Source: Argonema galeatum A003/A1
GTDB lineage: Bacteria > Cyanobacteriota > Cyanobacteriia > Cyanobacteriales > Aerosakkonemataceae
Direction: 5' to 3'
NCBI RefSeq assembly: GCF_023333595.1
Contig: NZ_JAIQZM010000015.1
Coordinates: forward strand, 14,088 to 77,345
Length of the DNA: 63,258 bases
The notes beneath the pieces were generated by a model, which saw only the letters and a list, made by a program, of their open reading frames with translations, did no database searches and was not told the DNA's origin. The position numbers and the translations under genes were made by a program. Positions 1-10,147 of this stretch are shown in pieces (the first letter of the stretch is position 1; each line of letters opens with the position of its first letter).

Positions 1-1
1 C

Positions 2-145
2 CGCACAGAGTATAAACCAACGCAGGGAATCTCTGTTTATCAAAAAGCTGCACCCATTGCGACTGTAGCGATCGCCAAAACCCTATCTTCTTTCCTTGAC
101 GCGGTACTGTTGCGCCATCGGGTACAGTTGTTTGTCCATCATTAG
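2..145 (+). CDS. 3' end of an unidentified gene (partial)
   Basis: The frame beginning at base 2 is open from the left edge of the window for 47 codons and ends at TAG (143-145). The visible C-terminus includes KPTQGISVYQKAAPIATVA followed by a short hydrophobic stretch. I do not recognise the family. The piece could be the tail of a real gene whose body lies to the left, or a chance open frame; 47 open codons at an edge is weak evidence. Confidence 0.35.
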   Translation, partial: RTEYKPTQGISVYQKAAPIATVAIAKTLSSFLDAVLLRHRVQLFVHH

Positions 146-544
146 CCGACAGTTTTCTTGTTGTTTTTTCGTTCATTGCCAGAGAGCTGATATTTCAACC
201 GGGTAAAGGGAACTATGTACTAGAGATCGTCCATCAGTTGTACTCTTCCAGTCAGACGTGGAAATAATTCTTACCGATTTATTTGTCCGCTTTTGTCAAA
301 GTCAACTGATTTGAAACTACCCTCAGCAAATTTACCACTATTTGTGTTTTTTAGCGCATGATAATTTATATTTTATTATTTCAACAATAACAACTTAATG
401 AGAATTCTTTATTTGCCTACTGTTCGTCGTGAGGGTTTACAAGAAGCTCCGGGTGCGAGAGCCCACTTTTGACTAAAGATTAAAACTTTATAACACGGAG
501 ACTCACGCACCCTACAAACTGATAATTTGAACTAGCAACTTACG
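146..544. other. Gap without a recognisable gene
   Basis: About 400 bases, AT-rich in the middle, lie between the partial gene end at the left edge and the minus-strand gene that ends at 545. No open frame with a convincing start was seen, and no strong terminator hairpin. The stretch probably only separates the two genes. Confidence 0.5.
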
Positions 545-1471
545 TTACATAGCAAACCTATTTAACAACTCATCACGAGATAATTGCAGCAACAACACAG
601 TAAACTCCTCTGGTGACAACTCCAACAAAGGCTCAATAATTCCTGAGAGTTGCTCATCTAACAAACCAAACCGGACTCGCAGCAAATTTTCTATGTTGGC
701 GCGGCGTTCTGTCCTTATACCTTGCTGCATACCTTGCTGCATACCTTGCTGCATACCTCGCTGTACAGCTTCTTCCTGCCATTGTAAAAGTAGTGGTGAT
801 AATTCCATAACTAACTCCCGGTCTTCTCGATCTATAGTTTGACTCGCTTGTAAAGTTGCCTGCAAATTAGACAATAACAAGAGAGCGTTTGAACGTAATG
901 GATGATTGGGTGGAAGTGTGCCTATTTCGTTAATCGCTTGTTTTTGCACATTTCCTTTACCCAAAATTCTCAGCCATAGTGTTTCTTCAGTGCGCGGTAA
1001 CTGGTGAATTACCACAAGCGCAGTTTTCAGATATTCTCCCAGAAAGTAGACTCCTGTAGGCCAGTTATCTGCATCGGGGTCTGCTTTAAACCCATGTAAA
1101 ATGGTTGCCGAAACAGTAGGCGAAAGAATCCACAACCCAGGTAAATCTGCCTCATCGAGACGACTGCTGTCCCGCTGACGCTGACGCTGGAGATTGGCGT
1201 GTATATCAAATAGTTTACCCATACAACCGCGAATTTGGCTGGGCGCTACGGCATTGCGGAAGGGTTCAAAGATAGATGGGGTAGCGGCAAATCGCCCCAG
1301 CAATCCCAGTACTACTGCATCCCCCCTTTGTGCTGATGGATAAGGTGTGAACCAAACATCTATCTCTCGCACTTCTCCTGGGACGTTTCGGCTAGTTTCC
1401 ACCTCACCAAGAGGTGCTAACAACTCCTTTAAATAGTCCTTGGCAAATTGATCGTAAGGAAATCTCGTCAT
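545..1471 (-). CDS. DUF4351/Rpn-like PD-(D/E)XK family protein
   Basis: This 308-residue protein matches, from memory, a family that is multi-copy in filamentous cyanobacteria and annotated as DUF4351 or Rpn-like. The N-terminus (FAKDYLKELLAPLGEVE, then EVREIDVWF) carries the acidic E...D spacing of PD-(D/E)XK-type proteins. The C-terminus (about residues 255-308) is the helical LLRVRFG...LLLQLSRDELLNRF segment typical of DUF4351. Between them is a tandem GMQQ repeat (residues about 239-252) encoded by a 12-base DNA repeat at 720-760, which tends to vary in copy number. Relatives are often called recombination-promoting nucleases or transposase-like; activity of this copy is not shown. It is a single gene with its start ATG at 1471. 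Confidence 0.75.
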   Translation of the reverse strand: MTRFPYDQFAKDYLKELLAPLGEVETSRNVPGEVREIDVWFTPYPSAQRGDAVVLGLLGRFAATPSIFEPFRNAVAPSQIRGCMGKLFDIHANLQRQRQRDSSRLDEADLPGLWILSPTVSATILHGFKADPDADNWPTGVYFLGEYLKTALVVIHQLPRTEETLWLRILGKGNVQKQAINEIGTLPPNHPLRSNALLLLSNLQATLQASQTIDREDRELVMELSPLLLQWQEEAVQRGMQQGMQQGMQQGIRTERRANIENLLRVRFGLLDEQLSGIIEPLLELSPEEFTVLLLQLSRDELLNRFAM

Positions 1472-1551
1472 TTGTGGTATTTTTGAACAAATATTGATGC
1501 TCCGTTCAAAGGTAGCTAGCCCTAGTGCCGCTACGCGGAAGTCAAAAGTCA

Positions 1552-1615
1552 GTAGGGGCGGGTTTTGTAAAATATTCTGTTAGTAATGAGATGTGTGGGC
1601 TAAACCCGCCCGTAC
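1552..1615. repeat. Dispersed palindromic repeat (GGGCGGGTTT stem)
   Basis: Arms GGGCGGGTTT (1556-1565) and AAACCCGCCC (1602-1611) pair around a 36-base loop. The outer bases GTAG/GTAC continue less well. The element is of a kind commonly dispersed in Oscillatoria/Microcoleus genomes. It sits in the 370-base gap between two divergently oriented genes, flanked on both sides by AAAAGTC-type heptamers (about 1540 and 1617). I see no gene in this gap. Confidence 0.65.
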
Positions 1616-1840
1616 AAAAGTCAAAAATCCTTTGAGTGTAAGGCATTTAACTACTTTTGAACTGGTAGATTATTTCTGCCCCGCTGCCCTAGTATGGGTC
1701 ATCTAACAAAAATTAGCAATGGCAAAGTAAAGATTTATTACTCTACCCGGAAAGCCACTAGGCAGTAACTGTAGGAACTGGGATAGTTATTCAGGCGGCA
1801 TCAGCCATCTGATGCAATATCAGCTGTGAGGAGAAAAGCC

Positions 1841-4800
1841 ATGCAAGCTATCAGCAGGATAATTAAAACTTGGATATTCTGCTTTGTGCTGACACTCATC
1901 CTGGGATTGACAGGGTGCGGTCTAATTAAGATTTCAGGTAACGAACCACTCCCAGCGGTTCCCTCTCTACCCACGCCTCAACTACCAGACTGGATAGAGC
2001 AAATTAGTCCCGTTGGCGAAGCTGAACCCCTCGCACAAATCCGCATTCGCTTTAAAGAACCCCTAATTCCAGTTGAAAGCATCGATAGTCCCGATCAACA
2101 GCGCCTGTTGCAGAAATTTGCTATTACGCCGCCTTTAGCTGGTCAATTTCGCTTTTTAACTCCCCGAATGGTGGGATTTCAAGCAGATAAAGCACTACCG
2201 AAAGCAACAAGAGTACAAGTCACCCTCAAAGCGGGATTATCCGACCTCAAAAATCATCGTCTGGCGCAAGATTTAGCTTGGACTTTCAATACTGAATCAA
2301 TTAAATTAACTAACTTACCTAGCTGGAAGGAAACTCCTGACTCCGAACCGCAACCAATTGACTTAAAACCTACTTTAAAATTTACATCAAACGTAGAACT
2401 TGACCTACCTTCGTTGCGAGATCGTTTAGCTTTTACTCCCGAAGGTAAAAAGCAGCGTATCCCGCTGAAAGTCGAGCCAGAGAAAGAAAACACTTCAGCA
2501 ACAGATAAACCACCAGGAGAGAAATTTGATGCTTCAGTTCGTGACTGGAACTATATCTTAATACCGCAGCAAACGTTAGAAAAAGCAACCAGTTACAGTT
2601 TGCAATTTTCCTCCGGCATTCGTCCGGCGCGTGGTAATCTGCAAACTGAAACTGATTTTGCCAGTCAAGTTAAAACTTATGCAAACCTAGCATTTGAAAA
2701 ACTGGAATTATTCGGACAGCCAGATGTATCTGGAGCTTACGGACGTTTTGTAAAAGGTGCTGCACAGCTACAATTTAATAATGGTTTAGTGGCAGCTTCT
2801 GCGATCGACAATATTAAAATTAATCCTCCACCTAAACCAGCACCTCAATTGGTGAAAGTGTTCGACGGAGAAAAGCTTGTAAATCTTAACCCTTGGTCAT
2901 TAGAACCTGCAAAAACTTATACAATTACCATTGGTGCAAACCTGAAAGATAAATTCGGACAAACATTAGGAAAACCAGTAACAATCAAGTACCAAACAGG
3001 CGATGTTGCGGGAGATATCTGGGCACCATCAAGTTTGCATATTTTTCCAGCCGGTAAAAATTTACAGTTGAATATTTCTACAGTTAATCTGCCAGAATCG
3101 CAGTACAAAGCAGCTTATCGAGTGGTGCAACCGACAGATTTAATTTACGTTGATTCTGCTTATCCCAAAGGAAACAAAAATGATTTATTACCTCCGCCTG
3201 AATCTTGGCAATCTTTTAAAGTAGCAGGTAGAAAAAATCAGTCTAAAGATATCGCCGTTCCTTTACGAGAAAAACTTAATGCGGCGACTGGGATGTTAGC
3301 TTATGGTATTCAAGGTCGCACTAATCGTTATCTAGAAAATGGCAAGCAGAAGTGGCGGGAAAATACCACTTACGGACTGGTAGAATTAACAAATTTGGGT
3401 GTGTTTGCCCAGTGGTTTCCCAATTCGGGATTGATTCGAGTAAATCATCTTTCTGATGGTGCTGCGGTAGGAAGTGCTACTGTCGAGATTTATGAATCAA
3501 AGTTGGATGCAAAAACTAAAGAAGAAGTTCAACCTTGCGCTGTTTCTAAAACCGATAAAACGGGTACGCTGCTGCTAAATCGTGATAATTTGCAAAAATG
3601 TATGAAATCGGCTGGGGGATTTGCAGAAGCACCAAAACTGTTAGTAATTGCCCGTGAAGGTAAAGATTGGGCTTTTACGCGCACTGATGAATATAGCGGT
3701 TCTTATGATTACGGTATCGATGCGGGATGGCAAAACGCTAAACCTGAATCGCGAGGAACGATATTTTCAGATAGACAGTTGTATCAACCAGGTGAAAAAG
3801 CTTCGTTTACTGGGGAAGCTTATTATCTGCAAAATGGCGTTATTAAGCAAGATAAAAATGTGCCTTACAAGGTGACGCTGCAAAGTCCCGATGGTAAAAA
3901 AACGGATTTGGGAACTAAGACAACTAATGAATTTGGCACGTTTTCTCTGCAATTACCCATTGCTGCCAATCAAGCTCTAGGCTATTATTCCATCACTGCT
4001 AAAGGGGAGAATGGAGTAGAAATTTCTGGTGATTTCCGGGTAGCTGAGTTTAAACCGCCTAATTTTAAAGTTGCTCTCAACTTGGAGAAAGAATTTGTTT
4101 TTATTGACCAAAAGGTGGAAGCAAAAGCTGCAAGCAATTACCTGTTTGGTTCTCCAGTACAAGGCGGTAAAGCAACTTATTATGTGACGCGATCGCAAAC
4201 TGATTTTACCCCCAAAGGTTGGGAAAAATTTTCTTTTGGACGGCAATGGTTTTGGCCGGAAGAAAGTCCTTCTGTTCCTACGGATGTCTTGCAAGTAAGT
4301 CAAGTGCTGGATGGACAAGGTAAAAGCAATCAAACCGTAACGGTAGCGAAAGATTTGCCCTATCCTATGAATTATCGGGTGGATGTGCAAGTCTCCGATG
4401 TGTCGAATTTATCGGTTGCTGATTCCAAAAGCTTTACTGCACTACCAAGCGATCGCATAATTGGTTTGCAGAGTAATTTTGTTGCTGATGCCAGTAAACC
4501 TTTTCCTATTCAAGTAATTGTTACCGAACCCACAGGTAAAGTAATAGAAGGTCAAAAAGTTCGCGTCGAACTGCAACAAATTAACTACAACAGCGTTACG
4601 CAAGTAGTGGAAGGCAGTTTAACACCGCAAAATCAAGCTGAATACAAAACTGTTGCTAAAGCCGAAATAACTTCTAGTAACACTCCCCAATCAGTTTCGC
4701 TTACGCCTCCCGAATCTGGTTCTTATCGCATACGAGCAAATTTTACTAATGCTAAAAACGATTTAAGCGCAACCGACTTGCAGATTTGGGCAACTGGAAA

Positions 4801-7570
4801 CGATGTAGTCAGTTGGGGCGATCGATATCAGAATAATCGTTTGGAAGTTAAACTCGACAAAGAAAGTTATCAACCAGGTGAAACTGCTACTGTCTTGATT
4901 CAATCTCCCTATCCAGAAGCTGAGTTGCACTTTGCAGTCGTTCGCCACAATATCCTTTATCGCACAATTCAAAAAGTCAAAGGGGGTTCGCCGCAGATTC
5001 AATTTAAAGTAACTCCAGATATGTTGCCAAATGCAGCATTTGAGGCGGTTTTGGTGCGTCAAGGCAAACCTCTAGCGCAAGTGGAAGCGGGAAGTTTAAA
5101 CGAGTTGGTGAGAATTGGTTTTGCACCTTTTAATATCAAGTTGGATGATAAATACTTAAAAGTGGAAGTTACACAGCAGCAAGCATCGCTGCAACCGGGT
5201 ACTGAACAGACAGTTCAACTCAAACTTACTAATAATAAACGCAATCCCGTTAAGGGACAATTGACGGTGATGGTGGTGAATGAAGCGATATTGCAACTGA
5301 GTGGATATCGTCCGCCGGATTTAGTTAAAACGGTATATGCAGAACAGACAATTTCGACTCGTTTTGCCGATAATCGATCGGATGTAGTGCTACAACCTTT
5401 ATCCTCGCCTTTAGAAAAAGGTTGGGGTTATGGTGGAGGACTATCCGCAGGCGCAGAAAATACTCGCACTCGCAAAGATTTTCAACCTTTAGCTTATTAC
5501 AATGGTTCGGTGCTAACTGATGAAAACGGACAAGCGCAAGTAACCTTTAAACTACCCGATGATTTGACGACTTGGCGGGTGATGGTGGTGGCGACGGATG
5601 GTAATTTACGTTTTGGTAATGGCGAGACGACTTTCATCACGACGCAACCGCTGATATCTAATCCTGTGTTACCTCAGTTTGTCCGGTTGGGCGATCGCTT
5701 TGACGCTGGCTTATCGGTAACAAATAATACCCAAGAAACGGGAAATTTAGATATTGCTGGCGAACTCAATGGCGGTATCCAGTTTGCCCAAAACAACACG
5801 CTGCAAACCAAATCAGAATCCGGTACTCGTGCTTACCGCTTCCCAATGGTGGCCAATACCACTGGTAAAACAAAAGTAAAATTTACTACTCAGCTAAACG
5901 GTACAGCCGATGCTTTTGAAGTTCCTTTAGAGGTGAAATCTTTAGAAGTTACGGAACAAGTTGTCGAAACTGGTACAACTAATAATCAGGTAAAGATACC
6001 TCTCAAGATAGATAACAATATTGCCAAGGACATTGGCGGTTTGGAAGTGCAAATTGCCAGCAGTCTGATACCAGAAATTACCGCACCTGCACGACAAGTT
6101 TTGGATGAGGATGATTTACCTTTCTTGGAACCATCTGCGAGTCAGTTAGCGATCGCAGCTAATCTGCAAATTCTCAGTCAAAAATATCAGCAAACTTTCG
6201 CCAACTTCAATCCCAAACAACAAGCAAATCAGGCTCTAGCACGCTTGCAAACACTCCAACAACCAGATGGCGGTTTCGCGACTTGGCCGGGACAAACAAC
6301 CTCCGATCCTTTTGTTTCTCCTTATGCCGCACAAAGTCTCGCCAGAGCATCTGCCGCCGGACTGAAAGTAAATCCGGCCATGATAAATCGCCTCAAAACT
6401 TACTTAAAGAAAATTCTGGCAGACCCCGGCCAATACGACTTTTGTAAAGAACAATTGTGCAAAAATCAGGTGCGATTGGAAGCATTGATGGCGCTTTCCG
6501 AACTAGGGGAAAACCGCAACGATTTTCTCTCAGATATTTATGCACAGCGAAATAACTTTGATTTCGTCACTCAGATTAAACTAGCGCGTTATTTATCCCA
6601 GTTACCAGAGTGGCAAGACGAGTCGAAAACGCTGCTAAATCAAATTCAAGAAAGTGTTTACCAAACAGGTCGCACTGCAACGATAAATTTACCTCAACGT
6701 TGGCGGTGGTTTGGTTCGCCTACTACAGCACAAGCTCACGCTTTGCGGTTATTTATTGCTCAAAACAATAAACCGGAAGTTGTCGATCGTTTAGTGCAAA
6801 GTCTCCTAGCATTGCGGCGAAATGGTATTTGGCCTAACACATACGATAACGCCGAAGCGCTTACTGCTTTGGTAGAATATGCTAAGCTTCAGCCTACACC
6901 GCCTAACTTTACAGCTACAGTTCAACTCGCTGGTAAGCAGTTAGCATCAACGCGATTTGAAGGTTATCGTCAAAATAATCAAGATGTGAAAGTTGCGATC
7001 GCACAACTACCTCGCGGTCAAAATGACCTGATCTTGAAAAAATCCGGTCAAGGTACTCTCCATTATTTGGCAACTTATCGCTATCGCTTACAGGGAAATC
7101 AACCGGGTAGACTCAACGGACTGCGGATAGTGCGAGAAATTCGTCGTGCTAATGAAGATAAAGTATTGCGACGGATCGGACTTTACGCACTTGATGATCC
7201 ATTAAAGGTAGCTGGCGGACAGGTCTTTGATATTGGGTTAGAAATTGTTACCGATCATCCGGTAGATCATCTCATCGTCACAGACTACCTTCCCGCTGGT
7301 TTTGAAGCTGTGGATGGCAGTTTCCAAACTGCTACGCCTTACTTGCAGGCGCAAGGAGATAGTTGGGAACTGGATTATAAGACGATTTATCGCGATCGCA
7401 TTGTCGCGTATGGCGATCGTCTGGAAGCCGGAGTCTACAGCCTGCATTACTTAGTTCGTTCTGTCACTCCAGGCACATTCGTATGGCCTGGTGCGGAAGT
7501 TCACCTGCAATATGTACCAGAGGAATTTGGGCGATCGGCTTCTTCTGTATTGGTTATCTCAAATCAGTAG
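1841..7570 (+). CDS. Alpha-2-macroglobulin family lipoprotein, thioester lost
   Basis: A very large protein (about 1909 residues) of the bacterial alpha-2-macroglobulin (YfhM-like) family, which acts in the periplasm as a broad protease trap. A frame-open GTG lies at 1826, but the ATG at 1841 is preceded by GAGGAG seven bases upstream and gives a clean lipoprotein signal with lipobox LTGC, so I choose 1841. After the lipidation Cys come a Big_5-like Ig domain, macroglobulin repeats (for example YQPGEKASF), and the A2M core DDLTTWRVMVVATDG at about codon 1245. The thioester site, usually CxEQ, reads FLEP (6122-6133) before a conserved helical alpha/alpha-barrel segment, so covalent trapping is not expected. 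No penicillin-binding protein gene (the usual pbpC partner) is adjacent. Family certain; function inferred. Confidence 0.92.
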   Translation: MQAISRIIKTWIFCFVLTLILGLTGCGLIKISGNEPLPAVPSLPTPQLPDWIEQISPVGEAEPLAQIRIRFKEPLIPVESIDSPDQQRLLQKFAITPPLAGQFRFLTPRMVGFQADKALPKATRVQVTLKAGLSDLKNHRLAQDLAWTFNTESIKLTNLPSWKETPDSEPQPIDLKPTLKFTSNVELDLPSLRDRLAFTPEGKKQRIPLKVEPEKENTSATDKPPGEKFDASVRDWNYILIPQQTLEKATSYSLQFSSGIRPARGNLQTETDFASQVKTYANLAFEKLELFGQPDVSGAYGRFVKGAAQLQFNNGLVAASAIDNIKINPPPKPAPQLVKVFDGEKLVNLNPWSLEPAKTYTITIGANLKDKFGQTLGKPVTIKYQTGDVAGDIWAPSSLHIFPAGKNLQLNISTVNLPESQYKAAYRVVQPTDLIYVDSAYPKGNKNDLLPPPESWQSFKVAGRKNQSKDIAVPLREKLNAATGMLAYGIQGRTNRYLENGKQKWRENTTYGLVELTNLGVFAQWFPNSGLIRVNHLSDGAAVGSATVEIYESKLDAKTKEEVQPCAVSKTDKTGTLLLNRDNLQKCMKSAGGFAEAPKLLVIAREGKDWAFTRTDEYSGSYDYGIDAGWQNAKPESRGTIFSDRQLYQPGEKASFTGEAYYLQNGVIKQDKNVPYKVTLQSPDGKKTDLGTKTTNEFGTFSLQLPIAANQALGYYSITAKGENGVEISGDFRVAEFKPPNFKVALNLEKEFVFIDQKVEAKAASNYLFGSPVQGGKATYYVTRSQTDFTPKGWEKFSFGRQWFWPEESPSVPTDVLQVSQVLDGQGKSNQTVTVAKDLPYPMNYRVDVQVSDVSNLSVADSKSFTALPSDRIIGLQSNFVADASKPFPIQVIVTEPTGKVIEGQKVRVELQQINYNSVTQVVEGSLTPQNQAEYKTVAKAEITSSNTPQSVSLTPPESGSYRIRANFTNAKNDLSATDLQIWATGNDVVSWGDRYQNNRLEVKLDKESYQPGETATVLIQSPYPEAELHFAVVRHNILYRTIQKVKGGSPQIQFKVTPDMLPNAAFEAVLVRQGKPLAQVEAGSLNELVRIGFAPFNIKLDDKYLKVEVTQQQASLQPGTEQTVQLKLTNNKRNPVKGQLTVMVVNEAILQLSGYRPPDLVKTVYAEQTISTRFADNRSDVVLQPLSSPLEKGWGYGGGLSAGAENTRTRKDFQPLAYYNGSVLTDENGQAQVTFKLPDDLTTWRVMVVATDGNLRFGNGETTFITTQPLISNPVLPQFVRLGDRFDAGLSVTNNTQETGNLDIAGELNGGIQFAQNNTLQTKSESGTRAYRFPMVANTTGKTKVKFTTQLNGTADAFEVPLEVKSLEVTEQVVETGTTNNQVKIPLKIDNNIAKDIGGLEVQIASSLIPEITAPARQVLDEDDLPFLEPSASQLAIAANLQILSQKYQQTFANFNPKQQANQALARLQTLQQPDGGFATWPGQTTSDPFVSPYAAQSLARASAAGLKVNPAMINRLKTYLKKILADPGQYDFCKEQLCKNQVRLEALMALSELGENRNDFLSDIYAQRNNFDFVTQIKLARYLSQLPEWQDESKTLLNQIQESVYQTGRTATINLPQRWRWFGSPTTAQAHALRLFIAQNNKPEVVDRLVQSLLALRRNGIWPNTYDNAEALTALVEYAKLQPTPPNFTATVQLAGKQLASTRFEGYRQNNQDVKVAIAQLPRGQNDLILKKSGQGTLHYLATYRYRLQGNQPGRLNGLRIVREIRRANEDKVLRRIGLYALDDPLKVAGGQVFDIGLEIVTDHPVDHLIVTDYLPAGFEAVDGSFQTATPYLQAQGDSWELDYKTIYRDRIVAYGDRLEAGVYSLHYLVRSVTPGTFVWPGAEVHLQYVPEEFGRSASSVLVISNQ

Positions 7571-7576
7571 CGGATG

Positions 7577-7735
7577 AACCCCACCCCCTCACCCCCTCCC
7601 CGCCACAGGGAGGGGGAAAGATTTTGATTCCCTCCCCGTTAGATTTCACCCCACCCCCTCACCCCCTCCCCGCAACAGGGAGGGGGGAAAGATTCCGATC
7701 CCCTCCCCGTTAACGGGGAGGGTTAGGGTGGGGTT
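7577..7735. repeat. Tandem and inverted CCCTCCCC repeats
   Basis: Two near-identical copies of a C-rich block (CCCCACCCCCTCACCCCCTC, followed by CCCGC-ACAGGGAGGGG) lie directly after the macroglobulin stop codon. They are followed by an inverted block, CCCTCCCCGTTAACGGGGAG, that can fold back. This type of element is scattered through many cyanobacterial genomes. It may also act as the transcription end for the convergent neighbours. Confidence 0.75.
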
Positions 7736-7756
7736 CTCAATATTTTTGCAAGATGT

Positions 7757-8218
7757 CTATTCATCATCTTTAGCTAACAACGAATGACGCAATAAGTACC
7801 AAAATACCGCTGCATTTATGATAAAAACAACCAGCTTTAGCAGCGATATACCTCGAATTAGCTCAAAAATTTCAGCCGGAATACTGATGCCAACCAGCAC
7901 CAGCACTAAGATTTTCGCCCAAGTTTTTTCATACCACAAGCCGATCGCTTCAATTGCTGTTACAACTGAGTACGATCCAGCGACAAGACTACTGAACTTT
8001 AAAGTTTTAGGAGGGAAATTCAAAATTTTCTCTAAAAGCCATTTGATCGCCTCTATCTTGCCTGCTAAAACATAAGACTGAGAAAAATCAGACAGATTTT
8101 CATAGTCTTTAAACGTTAATATCAAAGCAATAGAGGTCACTGCAAGCAGTAAAGCCGTCACAGCTTTGTAAATAACAATGGCAACTAAGGCACGCGATCG
8201 CTTCGTAATCTTTTTCAT
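7757..8218 (-). CDS. DUF2127 family membrane protein
   Basis: A 153-residue hydrophobic protein with about four transmembrane segments: residues 10-32, about 75-95, 100-118 and 122-143. The pattern and phrases such as YKAVTALLL near the N-terminus and ...EIFELIRG... near the third helix match DUF2127 proteins of bacteria, whose role is unknown. The N-terminus is positively charged (MKKITKRSR), consistent with an inside-first topology. It stands alone, convergent with the macroglobulin gene and divergent from the HtrA gene, 285 bases upstream of that gene's start. The family call is by eye. Confidence 0.65.
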   Translation of the reverse strand: MKKITKRSRALVAIVIYKAVTALLLAVTSIALILTFKDYENLSDFSQSYVLAGKIEAIKWLLEKILNFPPKTLKFSSLVAGSYSVVTAIEAIGLWYEKTWAKILVLVLVGISIPAEIFELIRGISLLKLVVFIINAAVFWYLLRHSLLAKDDE

Positions 8219-8503
8219 CTCAATTCTCGCAGTGCTTGATTTTTGAGCGCGATCGAATCCGGTAGATCAGTCATAATTTAAAAAATCTATGGTATAATAT
8301 GGTATTGCTCTGCCACGACGATCGTCTATATTTCCTACAAAATCGACTGCGAAACTCTTCCCTGGCGGTGATAAAGATAAACTGTTAAAAGTCATGGATA
8401 CGAGCGATCGGATGCAAGTAAAGAAATTTTCACACTGCGGCAATAACCCTGTCACAAGAATGACACAACAAATGTCTACATTGAGAAGTGTGAATTATTA
8501 ATT

Positions 8504-9829
8504 ATGTGGCAGCAGGTGTCCGAGATGCAAACAAAACAGCCTCGTCTAGATAATGGTTCGGGAGAACCGAAGGGCATCGAATTCAACATTTTAGACCGCA
8601 AGACTCCGAAATCTAACCATCTTTTTTGGGAAAAGCCAGTCACTTACGTATCGCTGGTGCTGCTGGGCGCAAGTGTCGCCTTTGCAGGCAGCTATCTGGG
8701 TTCCCAAAACAAAGTGTCCTCCCAGCCGTCTGTTTCTGCGCCCCCTGTTTCTGCGCCTTCTGTCACTCCAATCAGTCCAAATCTTAATGCCAAACTACCA
8801 TTAACGGCAGATACCAACTTTATTACAGATGTTGTCGATCGCGTTGGGCCAGCAGTAGTACGCATCGATTCTTCGCGAACGGTAACGAATCAAATTCCTC
8901 AAGTTTTTAACGACCCGTTCGGACGCCAGTTTCGTGGTCGTCAATCTCCCACGCCACCCCAGAAGCAAGTTGAACGCGGTACGGGGTCGGGCTTTATTAT
9001 TAATTCAGACGGTCAAGTTTTAACTAATGCCCATGTGGTGGATGGTGCGGACACTGTAACGGTGACGCTGAAGGATGGTCGTAATTTCAAGGGCAAGGTT
9101 TTAGGTACAGATCCTGTTACAGATGTTGCAGTTGTCAAAATTCAGGCTAGCAATCTGCCAGCCGTTAGGATAGGCGACTCGGATAAACTGAAGCCAGGGG
9201 AGTGGGCGATCGCGATCGGCAATCCGCTAGGTCTGGATAACACCGTCACTACCGGGATTATTAGCGCTACAGGTCGCACCAGCAGTCAAGTCGGCGTCCC
9301 CGATAAGCGAGTCAGCTTTATCCAAACTGACGCCGCGATTAATCCCGGTAACTCTGGTGGCCCACTGCTGAACGCTTCAGGTGAAGTAATTGGCATGAAT
9401 ACAGCCATTATCCAAGGTGCCCAAGGCATAGGTTTTGCAATTCCCATTAATACCGCCCAACGAATTGCCACTCAGCTAGTGGCACAAGGCAAAGTAGAAC
9501 ATCCTTTTTTGGGCGTTCAGATGGTCGATCTTACCGCTGAAATCAAACAAAGAATCAACAGCAATCCCAACAGTGGTTTGACTGTAGAGGGAGACAAAGG
9601 CGTGTTGATTGTTAAAGTTATGCCGAATTCTCCCGCTGCTAAAGCTGGACTGCGTGCGGGTGATGTTATCCAGAAGGTCGGAGATCGATCGGTCACGGAA
9701 TCCAGCACTGTACAGCAGGCAGTCGAAAACAGCCAAGTTGGCGCTAATCTGCAACTGGAAGTGCGTCGTAACGGTCAAAACGTTAGTTTAACGGTGCAAC
9801 CAGGTGCTTTTCCCACCGCCGCGCAGTAG
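8504..9829 (+). CDS. HtrA/Deg-type serine protease with one PDZ domain
   Basis: A 441-residue membrane-anchored serine protease of the DegP/HtrA family, probably degrading misfolded proteins in the periplasm or thylakoid lumen. One membrane anchor (about residues 46-65, PVTYVSLVLLGASVAFAG) is followed by a Ser/Pro-rich linker. In the trypsin-like domain the triad is His177 (TNAHVV), Asp207 (TDVAVV) and Ser284 (GNSGGP). A single PDZ domain follows (about residues 335-435). This layout matches the cyanobacterial HhoA/HhoB/HtrA trio; which of the three I cannot say. A second ATG at 8525 would shorten it by seven residues, and neither start has a strong ribosome site. A good terminator follows. 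Confidence 0.93.
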   Translation: MWQQVSEMQTKQPRLDNGSGEPKGIEFNILDRKTPKSNHLFWEKPVTYVSLVLLGASVAFAGSYLGSQNKVSSQPSVSAPPVSAPSVTPISPNLNAKLPLTADTNFITDVVDRVGPAVVRIDSSRTVTNQIPQVFNDPFGRQFRGRQSPTPPQKQVERGTGSGFIINSDGQVLTNAHVVDGADTVTVTLKDGRNFKGKVLGTDPVTDVAVVKIQASNLPAVRIGDSDKLKPGEWAIAIGNPLGLDNTVTTGIISATGRTSSQVGVPDKRVSFIQTDAAINPGNSGGPLLNASGEVIGMNTAIIQGAQGIGFAIPINTAQRIATQLVAQGKVEHPFLGVQMVDLTAEIKQRINSNPNSGLTVEGDKGVLIVKVMPNSPAAKAGLRAGDVIQKVGDRSVTESSTVQQAVENSQVGANLQLEVRRNGQNVSLTVQPGAFPTAAQ

Positions 9830-9875
9830 TCCGTCACGGCTTCATAGGTAGGCAGTGCGATCGTAAATTTGTTTC

Positions 9876-9908
9876 AAGGGATAGGCAGCACGCCTATCCC
9901 TTTTGTTG
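9876..9908 (+). terminator. Rho-independent terminator of the HtrA-type gene
   Basis: Perfect 11-base arms, AAGGGATAGGC (9876-9886) and GCCTATCCCTT (9892-9902), with a five-base loop and a T-rich tail (TTTTGTTG), 46 bases after the protease stop codon. The following 360 bases up to the next gene hold one more palindrome (10148-10178) and no gene. Confidence 0.85.
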
Positions 9909-10147
9909 TAGCGAAATTCTCCCCAACCAACTGCAACCAACTTTTTTCCACAGATAGCACCACGAAGAGTTCCGTCACTGTATTATGTAACGAGTCTGTT
10001 TCTCGATTTCTAATCGCAATTCCCTAGTTCTGAAGTGTCTGAACTGGTATCTCTCAGTTAGGTTGGCTGTACGCCAATACTCGGCCTGTACCGCTTTGCA
10101 GGCACTGAGCGAATCTTACAGCGCTTTTCAGGTGAGTGAGGTACATA

